Shown one piece after another: positions 20,290 to 31,234 of a stretch of 64,000 nucleotides of DNA (positions are counted from its first letter, which is position 1; every line of letters starts with the position of its first letter). Source of the DNA: Cymbomonas tetramitiformis (taxonomy: Eukaryota > Chlorophyta > Pyramimonadophyceae > Pyramimonadales > Pyramimonadaceae); NCBI GenBank assembly GCA_001247695.2, contig LGRX02024549.1:1-64000 (forward strand), written 5' to 3'. A program made the position numbers and the translations under genes. The notes under the pieces are model-generated. The model searched no databases. It saw only the letters and a program-made list of their open reading frames with translations, and was not told the DNA's origin.

Positions 20290-21177
20290 TTGCCTTTTGT
20301 TTGCCCAAAAACAGCGTCAATCGGCAGAATTTTGTCGCCCGTACCGTGTGAGCTCACTGCCGTTAACGTGCGTTCGCGTCACAACGCAGTCATGAACTCT
20401 CAGCATGGAATTCCGCAGCACGCAGCTGTGGCGACTTCCGCGGGGCAATCGCCGTTCTTTTCGGCGGCGAATTACTCCGAATCAATCGACCCCAGGAGTG
20501 TTTCCCAACCGGGCTGGCCCTTTCCGCAATCGGCTGCGCATACGCAACCTGGGCTTTCGTATGTCAACGCAACGCAACAGCTTGACGGGAATTCCGTGCA
20601 CGGATTTGTGCGAGATCGGCCGCAGCATAATTTTATGTCGGCGCCGCCACACCTTCAGCAGAATTCGTACAATTTTCCTGGCTCCCGCAGTGGGTACGAC
20701 GAGCGTAATTTCAACGGCAGTCCAATTATGTCAACGCCGGCCGGTCAGTTCTGGCTGCAACAATAGCTCCGTGAAGATCTGGCTCAGCAGCGGAATTTTC
20801 AGCAGCAGATTTTCCTTCAGCAGCAGCAGTATGGTCAACAACACCAGCTGCCGCCACGTGCTTTGTGGCCACAGGACACCCCGTTGCCGGCAGCCGCGTA
20901 CGGTGTGCCAGTGGAGTACCCTTCACCGGGTATGTTGTCTCCCGCGGTACCAAATTTGCCAGTGCCCGAGCTTTCCCCGTACCCAGCAGCGTCGGTAGCG
21001 ACGAATTGGGCCCTGTCCTGTCCTGTTCCGGCGGCGGCAGAAGCAGCTGTGCAGCAACCACCTGCTGTGACGCCTTTGGTGAACGTTACCAGTGCAGGAA
21101 TTAACCCCTCGGCAGGGGGGGGGAGAAGTTGTGCAAGTACCAGTGAGCCCAGCACCACCGGGTACATTGCCCAGTGA
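20290..21177 (+). pseudogene. Element E Gag N-terminal region, with in-frame stop
   Basis: An open frame with a plausible ATG at 20392 is Gln/Pro/Ser-rich and low in recognisable structure. It meets a TAG at about 20764 inside a glutamine-rich run (CAA CAA TAG), where a CAG-to-TAG change is an easy explanation. It continues in the same frame to 21177, then shifts into the frame starting near 21092. No domain recognised; its position fits the variable N-terminus of a large Gag. Confidence 0.45.
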
Positions 21178-24113
21178 GCCAGCAGGGGATATTCCAGCAT
21201 TGGTGACCCCTGTTCATTCCCCTGTTTTCACTCCTGTCGCCACTAAGTTGCAGGAGCTGGAAAGAATGAATATGGCGGCATTGGCAGCACAGCCAGTCTC
21301 TGCGACCGCGTGCCCGAAAGTGGGGGATAGGGTCCCCACATCGACCCTGTGCGCCGGAGGCCCTGGCGAAATTTCGACATCGCCAGTATCTGGAGAAGCA
21401 GCTGTGGTCACTTGCCCAACGGTGGGGGATAGGGTCCCCACATCGACCCTGTGCGCCGGAGACCCTGGCGAAATTTCGACGTCGCCGGTATCTAGAGATG
21501 CAGCTGTGGTCGCTTACCCGAAGGTGGGGAATCGGGCCCCCACACCGACCCTGTGCGCCGGAGGCCGGCGAAATTTCGACGTCGCCAGTATCTGGAGAAG
21601 CAGCTGTGGTCGCTTGCCCAACGGTGGGGGATAGGGTCCCCACATCGACCCTGTGCGCCGGAGGCCCTGGCGAAGTTTTGGCGTCGCCAGCATCTGGAGG
21701 TGCAACTGTGGTCGCTTGCCCAACGGTGGGGGGTAGGGTCCCCACATCGACCCTGTGCGCCGGAGGCCCTGGCGAAATTTCCGCGAGCACGCTGACAGGC
21801 TCGACGACGACGCCGGGAGGACTGGCAGCGGTGGCAACACCTGGTGTGACCAGCGCCTCAGCAGTAGCCAGCGAGAAGCGCACGACTGTCACGGTGTCCT
21901 CATCTTCAACGCCGGAACAGCCAGCAAACGTTGCTTCAGCGGGCAATGCAGGTGCGGCCCCAGCCGCCCAAGCAAGCGCAGTCCCGGCGGTCCGCGGCCA
22001 GAATCCCTCACCTGTAGTTGAGCAAGATATCGCGACCACTTGCCCAAGGATGGGGGATAGGGTCCCCAACCCAACCCTGAGCGCCGGAGGCTCTGGCGAA
22101 AATCCGACTCAGCCAGCGTCAGCATTACAACACGTGGATTTTGTATTACCAAACTCCAGTGTCTCCGCAGAGGATTTCCCGGCACTGCCCCTTCCAGCAA
22201 CACCGCGCCCAGCAATGGAAACAAGGAAGGATCTGGCCAACCAGGAGTTGATAGCTGCCCTGGAGAGAGTCGGACCGCAGCTGCAGGAAGGAGCGCGGTC
22301 TGTCAGAGTTCTGAGGGAATCAGCCAGCCTTCAGCCATCAGAGCTCCCAGTTCAGCCAGCTCGGCAGGCTCAGCCAGCTGGACACCCCTCAGCTCCTCAA
22401 GGGGACAGGCAGAGGTCTCCAGACTGGAGGAAGGATCTCCGGTCGCCTGAGCAGATGGCCCTGGACCGTGCGTACAATGAGTGTGGGAAGGACCAGAAGG
22501 TCAGGGTGGTAAGATGGATAGAGGGAGGCGGCACTTCGTGGAGTGACCACAGTGGAGACAGTGCGGAGTCACAAGCTTCAGCCACTGTGAGGTTACAGAT
22601 AGTCGCACTATCAGCTGGAGAGAAGAAGACCCTCACGCAGTGGTTCTATAGTGAGCCACGCACCCGGAACGGGAAGATCCTTTGGCATCCGGCCTCCCCG
22701 CAGGAGTTGGCAGTGCTGCAAGCAGGAGTGACGGAGAAGGAATACAGGCGCGCTCTCAAACACGGAATCCTGTTACACAAGGAGGGGCTACCAAGGAAAC
22801 TCTTTGCAGGAGTGAACTTTGGCAGAGCGCGCGTTAGGGAAAGTGGAGCGACCCCTACCCGCAACTCCTTCACAGCACTCTCGGCGGTCCCAGCTGAAGC
22901 CCAGAGGCAGCCAGCCGTGCAGCAGTGGGTGGAAATACCCAGATGCGGATTGGCATATCCACCAGGCTTTTCACCAATTCCCCGCTTCCCTCCCAGCGAC
23001 AGCAGCGGGTCCAGTGACTCCAGTGACTCCACAGTTTCCCCGGAACGAGGCAGCCGCGGCAGCAGCAACAGGCGTAGAGGCAAAGGTAGCAGCAGCGGCA
23101 GCAGCAGACGGCAACGGAGGCGGAAGAAACAGTTGGCTAAGAAGAGGACAGTCAAGGCAGCAAAAGGGAAGGCTGAAGTTGAGGAGCCTGCTTCTCTGGT
23201 ATCAGCTCTGGAGTCTGAGCTGACGGAAGGGATGGCTGTCAGAACCGTGTTTAAAGACAAAGCCCTGCGGGGCCAGGCTTTTGAGTGCCTTCCAGAAGAG
23301 CGTCAGAAGGCCATCGCATTGGCAGCAGCTCGAGGTGAGGAGGTGAGTTGGGAAGAAGAGGGCTGGGAAGCTTTGATAGCAACCCAGAGAGAGGTTCTGA
23401 AGGGAAAAGAGGCCATCTGCGCAGTAGCCCCTACACCCGAGGAGTCGGAGTGGGTCTGGTATGACTGGACTAAAGCTCGGCACCCCTCTCCGAGTCCCGA
23501 CGAGGCGTGGCGTTTAGCCATAACCACTCGATCAGAGCCCGGAGGATCCCCATCCAAGACTGGCAATAATGAAGCATCAGGCTCGGCGTCATCGGCTAAG
23601 GCGGCCCCACCAAGCCAAAACGAAGCCCTGGAAGAGTGGAGAGACCCATTGGTACCCATCACTGTGGAACAGGGCATCAGGGACTGCGTGAAGCGCCACG
23701 ACGCTGATGCTCGGACGGCGGTAGCCATAGCCAAACAGTACTCCACCCTAGCGATTAGCTATGGGCATGCCCAGAACCACAAGGCTCGGGAGGCGTTGAT
23801 CAGCCCGGTGATGCAGCTGGTAGGACCAAGGCGGGATCAGGCTGTTCAGAGCGGCACGGATTGCAGTAGATGCGGTAGACTGCTGTTATCCCCAGCTGGA
23901 GGGGTTAAGGTCGCCTCAGGGTTAGTATGGGACGTCATGCTGGGGCCCAACAGAACGTGTGAGCAAGTTCCACTCTGTCAGAATTGTACCCAGCCGCCCT
24001 GGTCTGGTTCATTGGCCCAACTGCCCAACATTCCAATTCCAGATGTCACTTTACCACAGTCACAACCACCTCGACAGTCCCAGCCTCCACCTCCACCAGA
24101 GGATCGAACCTGA
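21092..24113 (+). CDS. Element E Gag, repeat region and CxxC...CxxC domain
   Basis: Two overlapping frames (21092-21634, then 21498-24113), joined by a frame change inside the 102-bp tandem repeats, give one long protein. After the repeats come an Ala/Pro-rich region and a region with QWFYSEPRTRNGKILWH. A Ser/Arg-rich basic run (about 23040-23150) follows, and near the end a probable zinc-binding domain: CSRCGRLLL ... CEQVPLCQNC. Element F has the equivalent (CARCGCG ... LPVCGFC) at the same place before its capsid. A TGA at 24111 separates this frame from the capsid region in the same phase. Confidence 0.55.
21310..21790 (+). repeat. 102-bp coding tandem repeat (34 residues)
   Basis: About five copies encoding variants of GDRVPTSTLCAGGPGEISTS, with a diverged extra copy at about 22050. 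Units share GGGGATAGGGTCCCCACA. One copy has lost bases (GCGCCGGAGGCCGGCG), which shifts the frame. Confidence 0.9.
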
Positions 24114-24128
24114 GGAAGAACCCCCGAA

Positions 24129-24905
24129 TTGCCCGCCGCCCCGAAGACCAGTCGAGCAGGAGCAAGCAGAGAGGGACCAACAGCGGTCAGAAATGACAAG
24201 CTAAAGGAGCTGGAAGCTGAGGACAGATTGTTGCTCTCTCTACGGAAGCTACGAGACCGCATCACCACGTACACATGCCCTACGGACAGTCCAAGCGGGG
24301 ACAGACCATCTGGACATCTGTTAGCTCCTCTGAAGAAATTCATGAGAGAATTGCAAGATCACTTGAAGGAAGCACTGGTGAAGAGAGCGTTGACGAAGAA
24401 GAAGTCCAGTGACGATGGAGATCAGGAAGGAGCCACCATCACCACCGTTCCAGACGAACTACGACTGATCATCAGGGACCGGGTGGAGGGGTCAGCGCAA
24501 GGAGTTCTAAATCAAAAGGTGGTGGCCAACCAGATGCTGAGTCCGGATGATTTAGTGGCCACACTTGCGCGAGCATGTGTCACTGACGCCCATCTGAGCA
24601 TTTTACCCAACATGCCGTCGCGAGCTCGCCAGGCCTCTGGCAAGAACGCTGGGAGGAACGCCGCCACTTTCCACCACTCGCTAATGGAGTCCTTCGACAT
24701 GCTGGAAATGCTGCACAACCATGGGGTGACGGGACCGGTAAATAGGGCGGCATTACCAGGAATATTTCTAAGTGGATTAACACCAGAGCTGCATGGTAGG
24801 GTCCACAAAGAATTAGTTGGAAAGGTGGACTTCAACCAGAGCTCCGGAAAGGTTGGATGGGAGGCAGAACTACTGCGTAAGTATGTGGCCAGCAAGCTAC
24901 AATAG
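24129..24905 (+). CDS. Element E Gag capsid-like region
   Basis: About 250 mostly helical residues with ALPGIFLSGLTPELHGRV, matching EIFLTGLIPEIRRKV in the Gag of element F, plus similar spacing to the downstream zinc knuckle. This is the Ty3-type capsid. No ATG lies near the start in this frame; it is in phase with the frame ending at 24113, so readthrough of TGA or loss of an initiator are both possible. Confidence 0.6.
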   Translation: MPAAPKTSRAGASREGPTAVRNDKLKELEAEDRLLLSLRKLRDRITTYTCPTDSPSGDRPSGHLLAPLKKFMRELQDHLKEALVKRALTKKKSSDDGDQEGATITTVPDELRLIIRDRVEGSAQGVLNQKVVANQMLSPDDLVATLARACVTDAHLSILPNMPSRARQASGKNAGRNAATFHHSLMESFDMLEMLHNHGVTGPVNRAALPGIFLSGLTPELHGRVHKELVGKVDFNQSSGKVGWEAELLRKYVASKLQ

Positions 24906-24970
24906 AGGAGCGCAAAGATCCCGCGCACCTGAAGACTGCTCGCGACCAATCCCCTTTCCCTGTAACTCCC

Positions 24971-25336
24971 TTGGCAGAGTTCTGGGAGGAGGAGGCATCT
25001 CCTAAGGAGCTGTGCTACGCCATGCCCACGACTGCGACTCCAACGGAAGTGGAAGGCCGGCAGTTACCAGGATCGTCAACTTACTCAGGTTGTCGAAAAT
25101 GCAAGTCAAAGGAGCATCTGGCTCGCGACTGTCCACATCAACACCAGCCCCAGCAGAAGGCAGCTTGGGTCAAGTGTATCTGGGAGGAGGCCTTCGAGAT
25201 CTTCAAGAACGCGGGGGTGGATACTGGATCAGGCGGGATAGTGGAGCAGCAGCTGGCACTGGTAGCCCCGGAGCACATGGATTTTGCCGAGGGAGAGTCG
25301 ACGGGGGCCGGTTCCTCTCCCGGACAACGCGGTTAG
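24971..25336 (+). CDS. Element E Gag zinc knuckle and end
   Basis: After a frame change from the capsid region, this frame encodes GCRKCKSKEHLARDCPHQ, a canonical CX2CX4HX4C nucleic-acid-binding knuckle, then WVKCIWEEAFEIFKNAGVD. Element F has the same arrangement (CRLCKSMDHYARDC, then EWAKCLLEDTLALI). The stop is at 25336. Confidence 0.7.
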   Translation: MAEFWEEEASPKELCYAMPTTATPTEVEGRQLPGSSTYSGCRKCKSKEHLARDCPHQHQPQQKAAWVKCIWEEAFEIFKNAGVDTGSGGIVEQQLALVAPEHMDFAEGESTGAGSSPGQRG

Positions 25337-25667
25337 GCCCCCAGGCCCGCGAGGTAAGTACTCCGCACCTCGCTATGGCCAACAGGAGGGAGGCCGGCTC
25401 TGGGAAGGAACCAGAGAGAGGCAGGCAAAGTCAGACCTACCGGTGGATCACTCACTTCAGAGAGGATCATCGGTTGAGGCACGGACCAGGACCAGCACAG
25501 CGGGCGGTGGAGAAAATGAGGCGAGCATTACGCTGGTTGAAGAGGTCACGGCCAATCACGGTGGTAGCACCAGGAAGAACTGAACCAGAAGCTGCTCCAA
25601 CACAGGCATCCCAACCAACAGAGGTTCAGATTAGATTCCCTCTGTTCGGCAAGGGGAGTCAAGTGCC

Positions 25668-26305
25668 TATTACCCGCAGCTTAAGGTGGCTTAAGCCACC
25701 TTAACTTAAAGGGCTCATGGGGGCTTCTTCGGCGGTGCTTTCAAAATTTGGAGACCCATGTCGTCAAGATCCTGAGCTGCTCTTTCTGCAGTGTCTTATC
25801 AAAAGTTTGATCTGAGTTCATCTTGACCCTCAAAATCTCGGTTGAAGTAGGGTGGGTATTTCCCAATTTTCTTTAAGATGGCTTAAGCCACCTTAAGCTA
25901 ATTAGCTCACCGGGGGCTTCCTCTAAAACACTTTCAAAATTTGGAGACCCATGTTGTCAAGATCTCGAGCTGCTCTTTCTGCAGTGTCTTGCCAAAAGTT
26001 TGATCCGAGGTCATCTTGACCCTCAAAATCTCGGTTGAAGTAGCATGGGTATGCAAAAACCGGGAAAATCGCTCAAATTTTACTAAATGTTGCACCCTCT
26101 TGGATACTTCCCAAAATTGCTCACCGGGAACTTGGGCTCGCCTAATAGTGCACATAGTGTCTAAAAGAAGACAATGTCGCCGTCATTTTGAGCTAAAAAA
26201 TCTAGCTTCAGGTACCGATAGCTCCCGTAATAATTGAAAACGTTAAGGTGGCTTAAGCCTCCCTAAATCGCTGTTAGGGTGGCTTAAGCCACCCGAAGGG
26301 TAATA
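25668..26305. mobile_element. Candidate MITE with TATTACCC termini
   Basis: TATTACCC at the left and its complement GGGTAATA at the right, each followed inward by copies of the palindromic word GGTGGCTTAAGCCACC. Internally a unit of about 140 bp is repeated (about 25726-25860 and 25911-26045; CAAAATTTGGAGACCCATGT). No coding capacity. I could not find a convincing target duplication, so exact ends are uncertain. Confidence 0.55.
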
Positions 26306-26406
26306 ACCACAAGGGGCCCCTAGCACGAAGGGGGTGTACCAGCGCGCGTTGCAGCCCCCAGGAGTCAGAAGGGTGCGCTTTAGAGAGGAGGCGGCTCCGC
26401 GCCAGC

Positions 26407-26910
26407 ATGCTGGTCGGAAGAGCTCTGCGCCGACAACTGGATCGCGCTAAGCAGCCAGTTCTGTCACACGCCCAGCAACGGTTACGCGACGGGCACCTAT
26501 CAGCGGCCTGGAAAGCAGCACAGACAGTAACGCGCAGAAGGAAAGAAGTGGAAGTGCACGGGCACAGAGTCAGAAGTGCATTGGCGCAAATTCGGGAGCG
26601 TATTGACCAGCTGAGGAAGGTCACCCGAGCGCACCAGGACGCTGAGGCAGCTCGACCTGCGCCGTGGCCCGATGATCCAGAACCGGAAGATCTGATCACC
26701 AGGCAAGCTCGCTGGCAAGCCAAGATAGCAGAGACCGGTACGTACCATCTGCCGGGGGACAACTCGGACGAGGAGCTGAATCCGCCTGACAGTAGTTCCG
26801 GCAGTTGGTGGGAGACTTACGATGAAAAGTTCAGGGGGCAAACGCAGTGTGCAGAAATTATACAACCATCACAAGATTTTCTCTTGGAAATATATAAATT
26901 AACTTTATAG
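26407..26910 (+). CDS. Element E remnant downstream of Gag
   Basis: A 167-codon frame rich in Arg, Gln and Glu with predicted helices (RALAQIRERIDQLRKVTRA), then an acidic/Ser-rich end. Its position after the Gag zinc knuckle corresponds to the charged linker before the protease in element F, but sequence similarity is weak. The MITE at 25668 separates it from Gag. No protease or RT follows; element E is truncated here. Confidence 0.4.
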   Translation: MLVGRALRRQLDRAKQPVLSHAQQRLRDGHLSAAWKAAQTVTRRRKEVEVHGHRVRSALAQIRERIDQLRKVTRAHQDAEAARPAPWPDDPEPEDLITRQARWQAKIAETGTYHLPGDNSDEELNPPDSSSGSWWETYDEKFRGQTQCAEIIQPSQDFLLEIYKLTL

Positions 26911-27366
26911 TGGAGCGCCCCCTGAATTTTCGAAACACTTCGGACTTGACCGCGCTTCAAGTAAGCGGTGAAATAACCCCTTTGGGGCATTTTAAAGCAG
27001 CTCTAGCGCAGTATTTTATTTTATTTGGTAACAATATTTTGTTTCAGAATGTCCACGCCTTGTTGTGGGCCACTCTAGAAGAGTTTTACGCTAGCGCTTG
27101 GAACGCTCTTTGGCTTTGGGAAGTTTCGACGAGATGGTGCACTACGATCTTCTTACAGTTGATTTGTATTTTATTTCCGTTATATTGTATGGTAACATGA
27201 CAATTTTCTAGCTACGCTTAATCATACGCGTTTGCACTCGAAGTTTCTCTTGTTCACAAATTCACAGATCGGCAGACCCTTCGATAGCGGGAAAACTGCT
27301 ATTCTAACGGCGGTTTGGACTTTACCGGCGTCTTCCTCGCGGAAAACTACCCCATTTAAGTATTTT
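26911..27366. other. Repeated sequence 5' of element B, no gene
   Basis: No convincing gene. The last 100 bases (CCTTCGATAGCGGGAAAA ... CTCGCGGAAAACTACCCC) recur at about 31473-31550, so this is one unit of a local tandem duplication interrupted by element B. Confidence 0.5.
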
Positions 27367-27547
27367 TGCTGGAACAGTCACACCGCTTGCTTTGTGACTC
27401 TTCCTATAGTAGTGTGTATGACTGTCACCCGAACCCGAACCCTAACTGTTTATGCCCGTTATATCGGGTTAACTTATCAGCTTTAATACATTCTGAGAAA
27501 ACCTTCACTGAGTGAATATATCCCGAGTCCTAGGGGTATATCCAACA
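27367..27547 (+). repeat. 5' LTR of element B
   Basis: 181 bp, TGCTGGAACAG ... ATATCCAACA. It contains GAACCCGAACCCTAAC and TTAACTTATCAGCTTTAA; the second of these is where the MITE inserted in the other LTR. Confidence 0.9.
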
Positions 27548-27936
27548 GGTTTGGCCCCACGCACTCTTTATTTAGACACTGCGTAGTTTGGCCATGTCAG
27601 GCTAAACACCGACGCTTGAGATGGAGTGAGGGGCTCCTCTAGAGGCGCGGCGGAGCGGTATGGCCTAGTTACATGACTGGTTGATTGGACTTACGGAAAG
27701 CTCGGGCTCGTGGCTGCTTGATTTTCCCGTACTACGCGTTGGTAGACGTTGGAATTTTGGTCGGATCCGACACCAAGTTCCTTGGCCGCGTTGTTAGATC
27801 CACATGCACGTTTGGGGAGTCTTTTACGCCGCAGCTTTCCTTCTTTTCCTCGACAACCGCCTTACGACTTTTGGCCGCCGCTCCTTCCGCACCTCGCCAC
27901 ATTTTCCCTCACTTCGTCTCTATAGTCTTCTACATC

Positions 27937-29205
27937 ATGGTTGCGACTAGATTGACATCAAGTATGGCGTCCCGCCGACGCTCGCTGGCTACAATTTTCG
28001 ACTCCGCTGCCGCACGTAATTCCGTCACGCCGGCTACGCCGGCGCCTGCTGGTGTTCCAGCTGCGAACTCCGCCCAAGCCATATTCTTGGCGGGTGTTCG
28101 CTCGCTCACGCGTGAGCGCTTCGACGAGAGCGTGGCGAAGAACGTCATCCGGAAATGCTTTCCCGACGAGCATGACCGATTTACGGGTACGGAGTCGAAC
28201 GCTCAGGTGCTCCTCTACAAGCTGGTGCCTGCTATCCAGGAGGCATTCGAGGCCGAGGACGCGCTGTTTGCCCCTATGTTCGACTTGGAGGACCCCACGT
28301 TGGCCGTGCGGCCCGAGGCCAACAAGCTCCTCTTCTCAACTCTCGAGCTCATTGTGTCTCCCGCCTCTCCAGCGGGTGACTGGCTCGAGGCGTCTGCGGC
28401 CTTGCACCCTCTGGACGGCAAGCGAGCCCTGCTGGAGCTCGCACGGCGTCTGCTGGACTCCGGTGCACCCTTCCAGGGGACATCGGACCTCCTTGGCGTC
28501 CGCTTTAAGGCCCACACCGACCCGTCCGAGTCCATCACGGACTTCAACGCGGCCTTACGGTCCGCCAAGAGGCGCAACACTCTCGACGATGACGAGGTGA
28601 ACGAGCTGTTCCTCGCGGCGCTGGACCCGGGATTCTACGCGCCGGTGGTGTCACGACTCTTCACACACCAGCAGCGGGCGGCCGTGGACCTCCTCACCAT
28701 TCAGCAATGGGTCCTCGAGTGCTACGCCCGACACGTGGCAGCCGGTACGCACACTGCCTCGTTCACCTTGTCCGCGGCAGCCGTGGCCACTGACGGCGAC
28801 GCCTCGCAGCTGTCCGACCTCACGGCCATCATCCTCGACGTGAAGCGGCAGCTAAAGGTCCTCACGGACAAGGTCGACGGGCGGGGTTTTACCCCGCGGG
28901 CGGACAAGAACAAGATCGGCAACGGGGGAGGCGGCTCCGGTGTTCGTTTTGCAGCAGGTGACCTCCCGACAGGAGGAAACTGGCCGCAGTCGCAGGTGAG
29001 GAAGCGCGTTGCCTTTCACAAAGGCAGCGGCGACTTCATTCCGTTCTGCCACAATTCAACGTGCAAGAAGGACGAGGCCCGCCACTGGCACCGCGACTGC
29101 CCGAACGGCAGCAAGCACGGCGCTGGGGGAAGCTTCCACAGCTTCTCCCTCGGTGACATCGAGAACGACTTGCTGGCGGAGCAGTTTCAGACGGCCATGG
29201 ATGGA
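27937..29205 (+). CDS. Element B Gag with zinc knuckle
   Basis: The ATG at 27937 (MVATRLTS) is chosen because the frame upstream is leader sequence and the Gags of A and C begin at similar places. About 300 helical residues include DGKRALLELARRLL and the equivalent of the C-terminal capsid helices. A Gly-rich linker follows, then CHNSTCKKDEARHWHRDC, a zinc knuckle with unusual CX4CX6HX4C spacing. At about 29200 (FQTAMD) the frame must shift by +1 to continue as in element A. Confidence 0.7.
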
Positions 29206-30280
29206 CGAGCACGACAGCGAGCGGTTCGATGCGCTCTGCCTTCTGGCGGGGGGCAAGCCGGAGATGCTCGACGGCGTTTCGGCGTGTTCCTTCGGGATCG
29301 AACCGGAGCAGGAAGACGGTGCGTTGCAGGAATTCCTGCCCTACCGCCAGCCTGCCACCCACATGGGCGGCTTCACGGTCGGTGGTGTCGAGAGCGGGAT
29401 CTCGGCTGCCGCTTGCACGCATGTCCGGGAGGACCCACCGCCGGCTCCACCGCCGGCGGCAATCGAGCATGTTTACCCGGGCGAGTCGGAGGCGTCCGAC
29501 ACCGGTGACATGATGCCGGTGGACCCCATGCACGCGCACGAGCCCGACCTCTGCTTTGCGGACAAGATCGCGCGGATGGGGGGACTCTCGATCACGGCTG
29601 CGGGCAAGGACTTCGCGATGCGGTACATGCACGCCGAGTCGGAGACCGACTCTTGCGACGGCGACGTGGACGACTCTGCAACTGGATGTGCCTCTAACCC
29701 CTCTATTGACGGCGAGGATGCGGTCCCGCGCCCTACAGCATCTCGTCCGGGATGCGGTGCGCCGCCTTGGGGGTTTGCCCGCTCTTCGGCGATTGCGGTA
29801 ATGCGTTGTGCGTTCTTTTGTGTATGCGCCACCGCGGCGCCACTCACAGCTGCCGCCCCTGGCGAGGCATGTACACCGGACCACACCGGCCTGGAGGTCG
29901 GTGCTGCTGCTGAGACAACCAACAACGAGCCTGCATTCACTTTTGCGGCGCCGGCTGCTATTCCGCCGCATCGGCAGACGCGGTATCGGGAGCTGCGACA
30001 GGGGTTCCACACTCTCCGCAATGTCCCGCGGCCGCCATGGCTGTATAATCCCGACCCTGATTATGTTCCACAGTCACCACCTTACCCGCCACCGCCGTGC
30101 TCGTCCGATAACGAGGAGCAGAGCTCTGGAGACCATGCGGCTGTGCGCGACGATCGACAAGATTCAGATTCCTTTTCTCGCTCTACGAATGATTCAAACA
30201 CGGCATCGACAACTTCAATTCACGGCACCATGGCTGTGCTGCGGACTGGCACAGCAGTGCCACCGCCAACTAGTGGCTAG
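29180..30280 (+). CDS. Element B Gag C-terminal region with membrane segment
   Basis: Frame +1 to the Gag above, continuing with DEHDSERFDALCLLAGG, parallel to NENDEEFADLCHEHD in A. An acidic region leads to GCGAPPWGFARS and a hydrophobic segment (IAVMRCAFFCVCATAA). A Pro-rich tail (PQSPPYPPPP) and Ser-rich end follow, with the stop at 30280. The motif GCGxPPWGF is shared with C. Probably one protein with the upstream Gag, through programmed frameshifting or a mutation in this copy. Confidence 0.6.
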   Translation, partial: SSFRRPWMDEHDSERFDALCLLAGGKPEMLDGVSACSFGIEPEQEDGALQEFLPYRQPATHMGGFTVGGVESGISAAACTHVREDPPPAPPPAAIEHVYPGESEASDTGDMMPVDPMHAHEPDLCFADKIARMGGLSITAAGKDFAMRYMHAESETDSCDGDVDDSATGCASNPSIDGEDAVPRPTASRPGCGAPPWGFARSSAIAVMRCAFFCVCATAAPLTAAAPGEACTPDHTGLEVGAAAETTNNEPAFTFAAPAAIPPHRQTRYRELRQGFHTLRNVPRPPWLYNPDPDYVPQSPPYPPPPCSSDNEEQSSGDHAAVRDDRQDSDSFSRSTNDSNTASTTSIHGTMAVLRTGTAVPPPTSG

Positions 30281-30495
30281 CAAGTTAATCATGCCGCTCC
30301 TGCACAGTGAGATTGGCCGTAGCTGTATGTGCAGAGGGGTCCGATCACGGACCGGTTTCAGATTTACAACTCTTGACTGGGAACCGCCCTGCCAGAAAGG
30401 ACAGGCCTTCCCTTAGAGCCCAAATTTCCACCGCTGTAGATGGTGTTTGTTCACAGGTTTCACCTTCGGCTAGCCAGTCACCACACTAGGTGGTG

Positions 30496-31234
30496 TGCTG
30501 GAACAGTCACACCGCTTGCTTTGTGACTCTTCCTGTAGTAGTGTGTATGACTGTCACCCGAACCCGAACCCTAACTGTTTATGCCCGTTATATCGGGTTA
30601 ACTTATCAGCTTTAACCCCTCTTCCGGTAAGTCGATGTTGCCATTATGGTGTTGCCCGCCTTTTTTTGAATAACTCTAGTGTTCGTGGTCCAATTCGAAC
30701 TTTAAAGATACCGCCGGAAACGTCTCGGCGAGGCGCATCGCGCTGCACCGTGCATAATATATTGTTGTAAACATGCACAAAGCGTTTCGGTGTCAAGTTA
30801 CAAATTGCGATTGTTACATATGCTCAACATATTCCCAACTATAAACCCTAATATTGACCCTAATGTCGGCTCCATAAACCCTATAAAGTTCATATTCTAG
30901 GTCCACGGTCAAAACGAGGGTTGTTGCATCATTAGGGCTTGTATAGCTTAAATGTAACTAACTTGTATGTGTCGGGTTTCATATAACTTGGAATTTTATG
31001 CAAAATGTTGCTTCTTCACAATTTTCATACACATGTTTGAATGCGCCTTGATGCGACGTTTTCAGATCTGTTTTCAAAATTGTGATCGGAGATCAAATGC
31101 CTTAACAAATCAAAATTGAGTACAGGATTTTCGATGCTTCGTTTTCGAAGCACATACCGGAAGAGGGGTTAATACATTCTGAGAATACCGATCACTGAGT
31201 GAATATATCCCGAGCCCTAGGGGTATATCCAACA
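30496..31234 (+). repeat. 3' LTR of element B, split by a MITE
   Basis: LTR sequence 30496-30615 and 31173-31234 match the 5' LTR with several changes, interrupted by 30616-31168 and one TTAA copy. ATTTT after 31234 matches ATTTT before 27367. Confidence 0.9.
30616..31168. mobile_element. piggyBac-like MITE
   Basis: 553 bp with terminal inverted repeats CCCCTCTTCCGGTA and its complement, flanked on both sides by TTAA (30612-30615 and 31169-31172). The equivalent position in the 5' LTR of B has a single TTAA, giving a clean empty site. TTAA duplication and CCC ends are the hallmarks of piggyBac elements. No open frame, so non-autonomous. Confidence 0.85.

Larger units (their letters stand above)
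27367..31234 (+). mobile_element. LTR element B: Gag-only retrotransposon
   Basis: LTRs at 27367-27547 and 30496-31234 (the latter split by a MITE), flanked by the 5-bp duplication ATTTT. Without the MITE it is about 3.3 kb. It encodes a Gag with a zinc knuckle and a membrane-segment C-terminus, separated by a frame change. No Pol domain is present. LTR start (TGCTGGA), leader and GGTGGTG before the 3' LTR are shared with A and C. LTR divergence makes it older than A. Confidence 0.85.

Noticed and set aside
21101..22069. Long minus-strand open frame (over 300 codons) opposite the element E Gag
   Set aside because: It is the complement of GC-rich tandem repeats; its own repeats mirror the coding repeats and it has no domain.
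25668..26305. A defined DNA transposon superfamily for the TATTACCC element
   Set aside because: No matching target duplication could be found, so the superfamily is left open.
27430..27450. GAACCCGAACCCTAAC as a telomere repeat
   Set aside because: Only one CCCTAA-type unit, inside an LTR and present in both LTR copies.
29036..30010. Long minus-strand open frames opposite the B and C Gag genes (also 33498-34445)
   Set aside because: Shadow frames in GC-rich coding DNA, very Arg/Ser-rich, no similarity between B and C on that strand.
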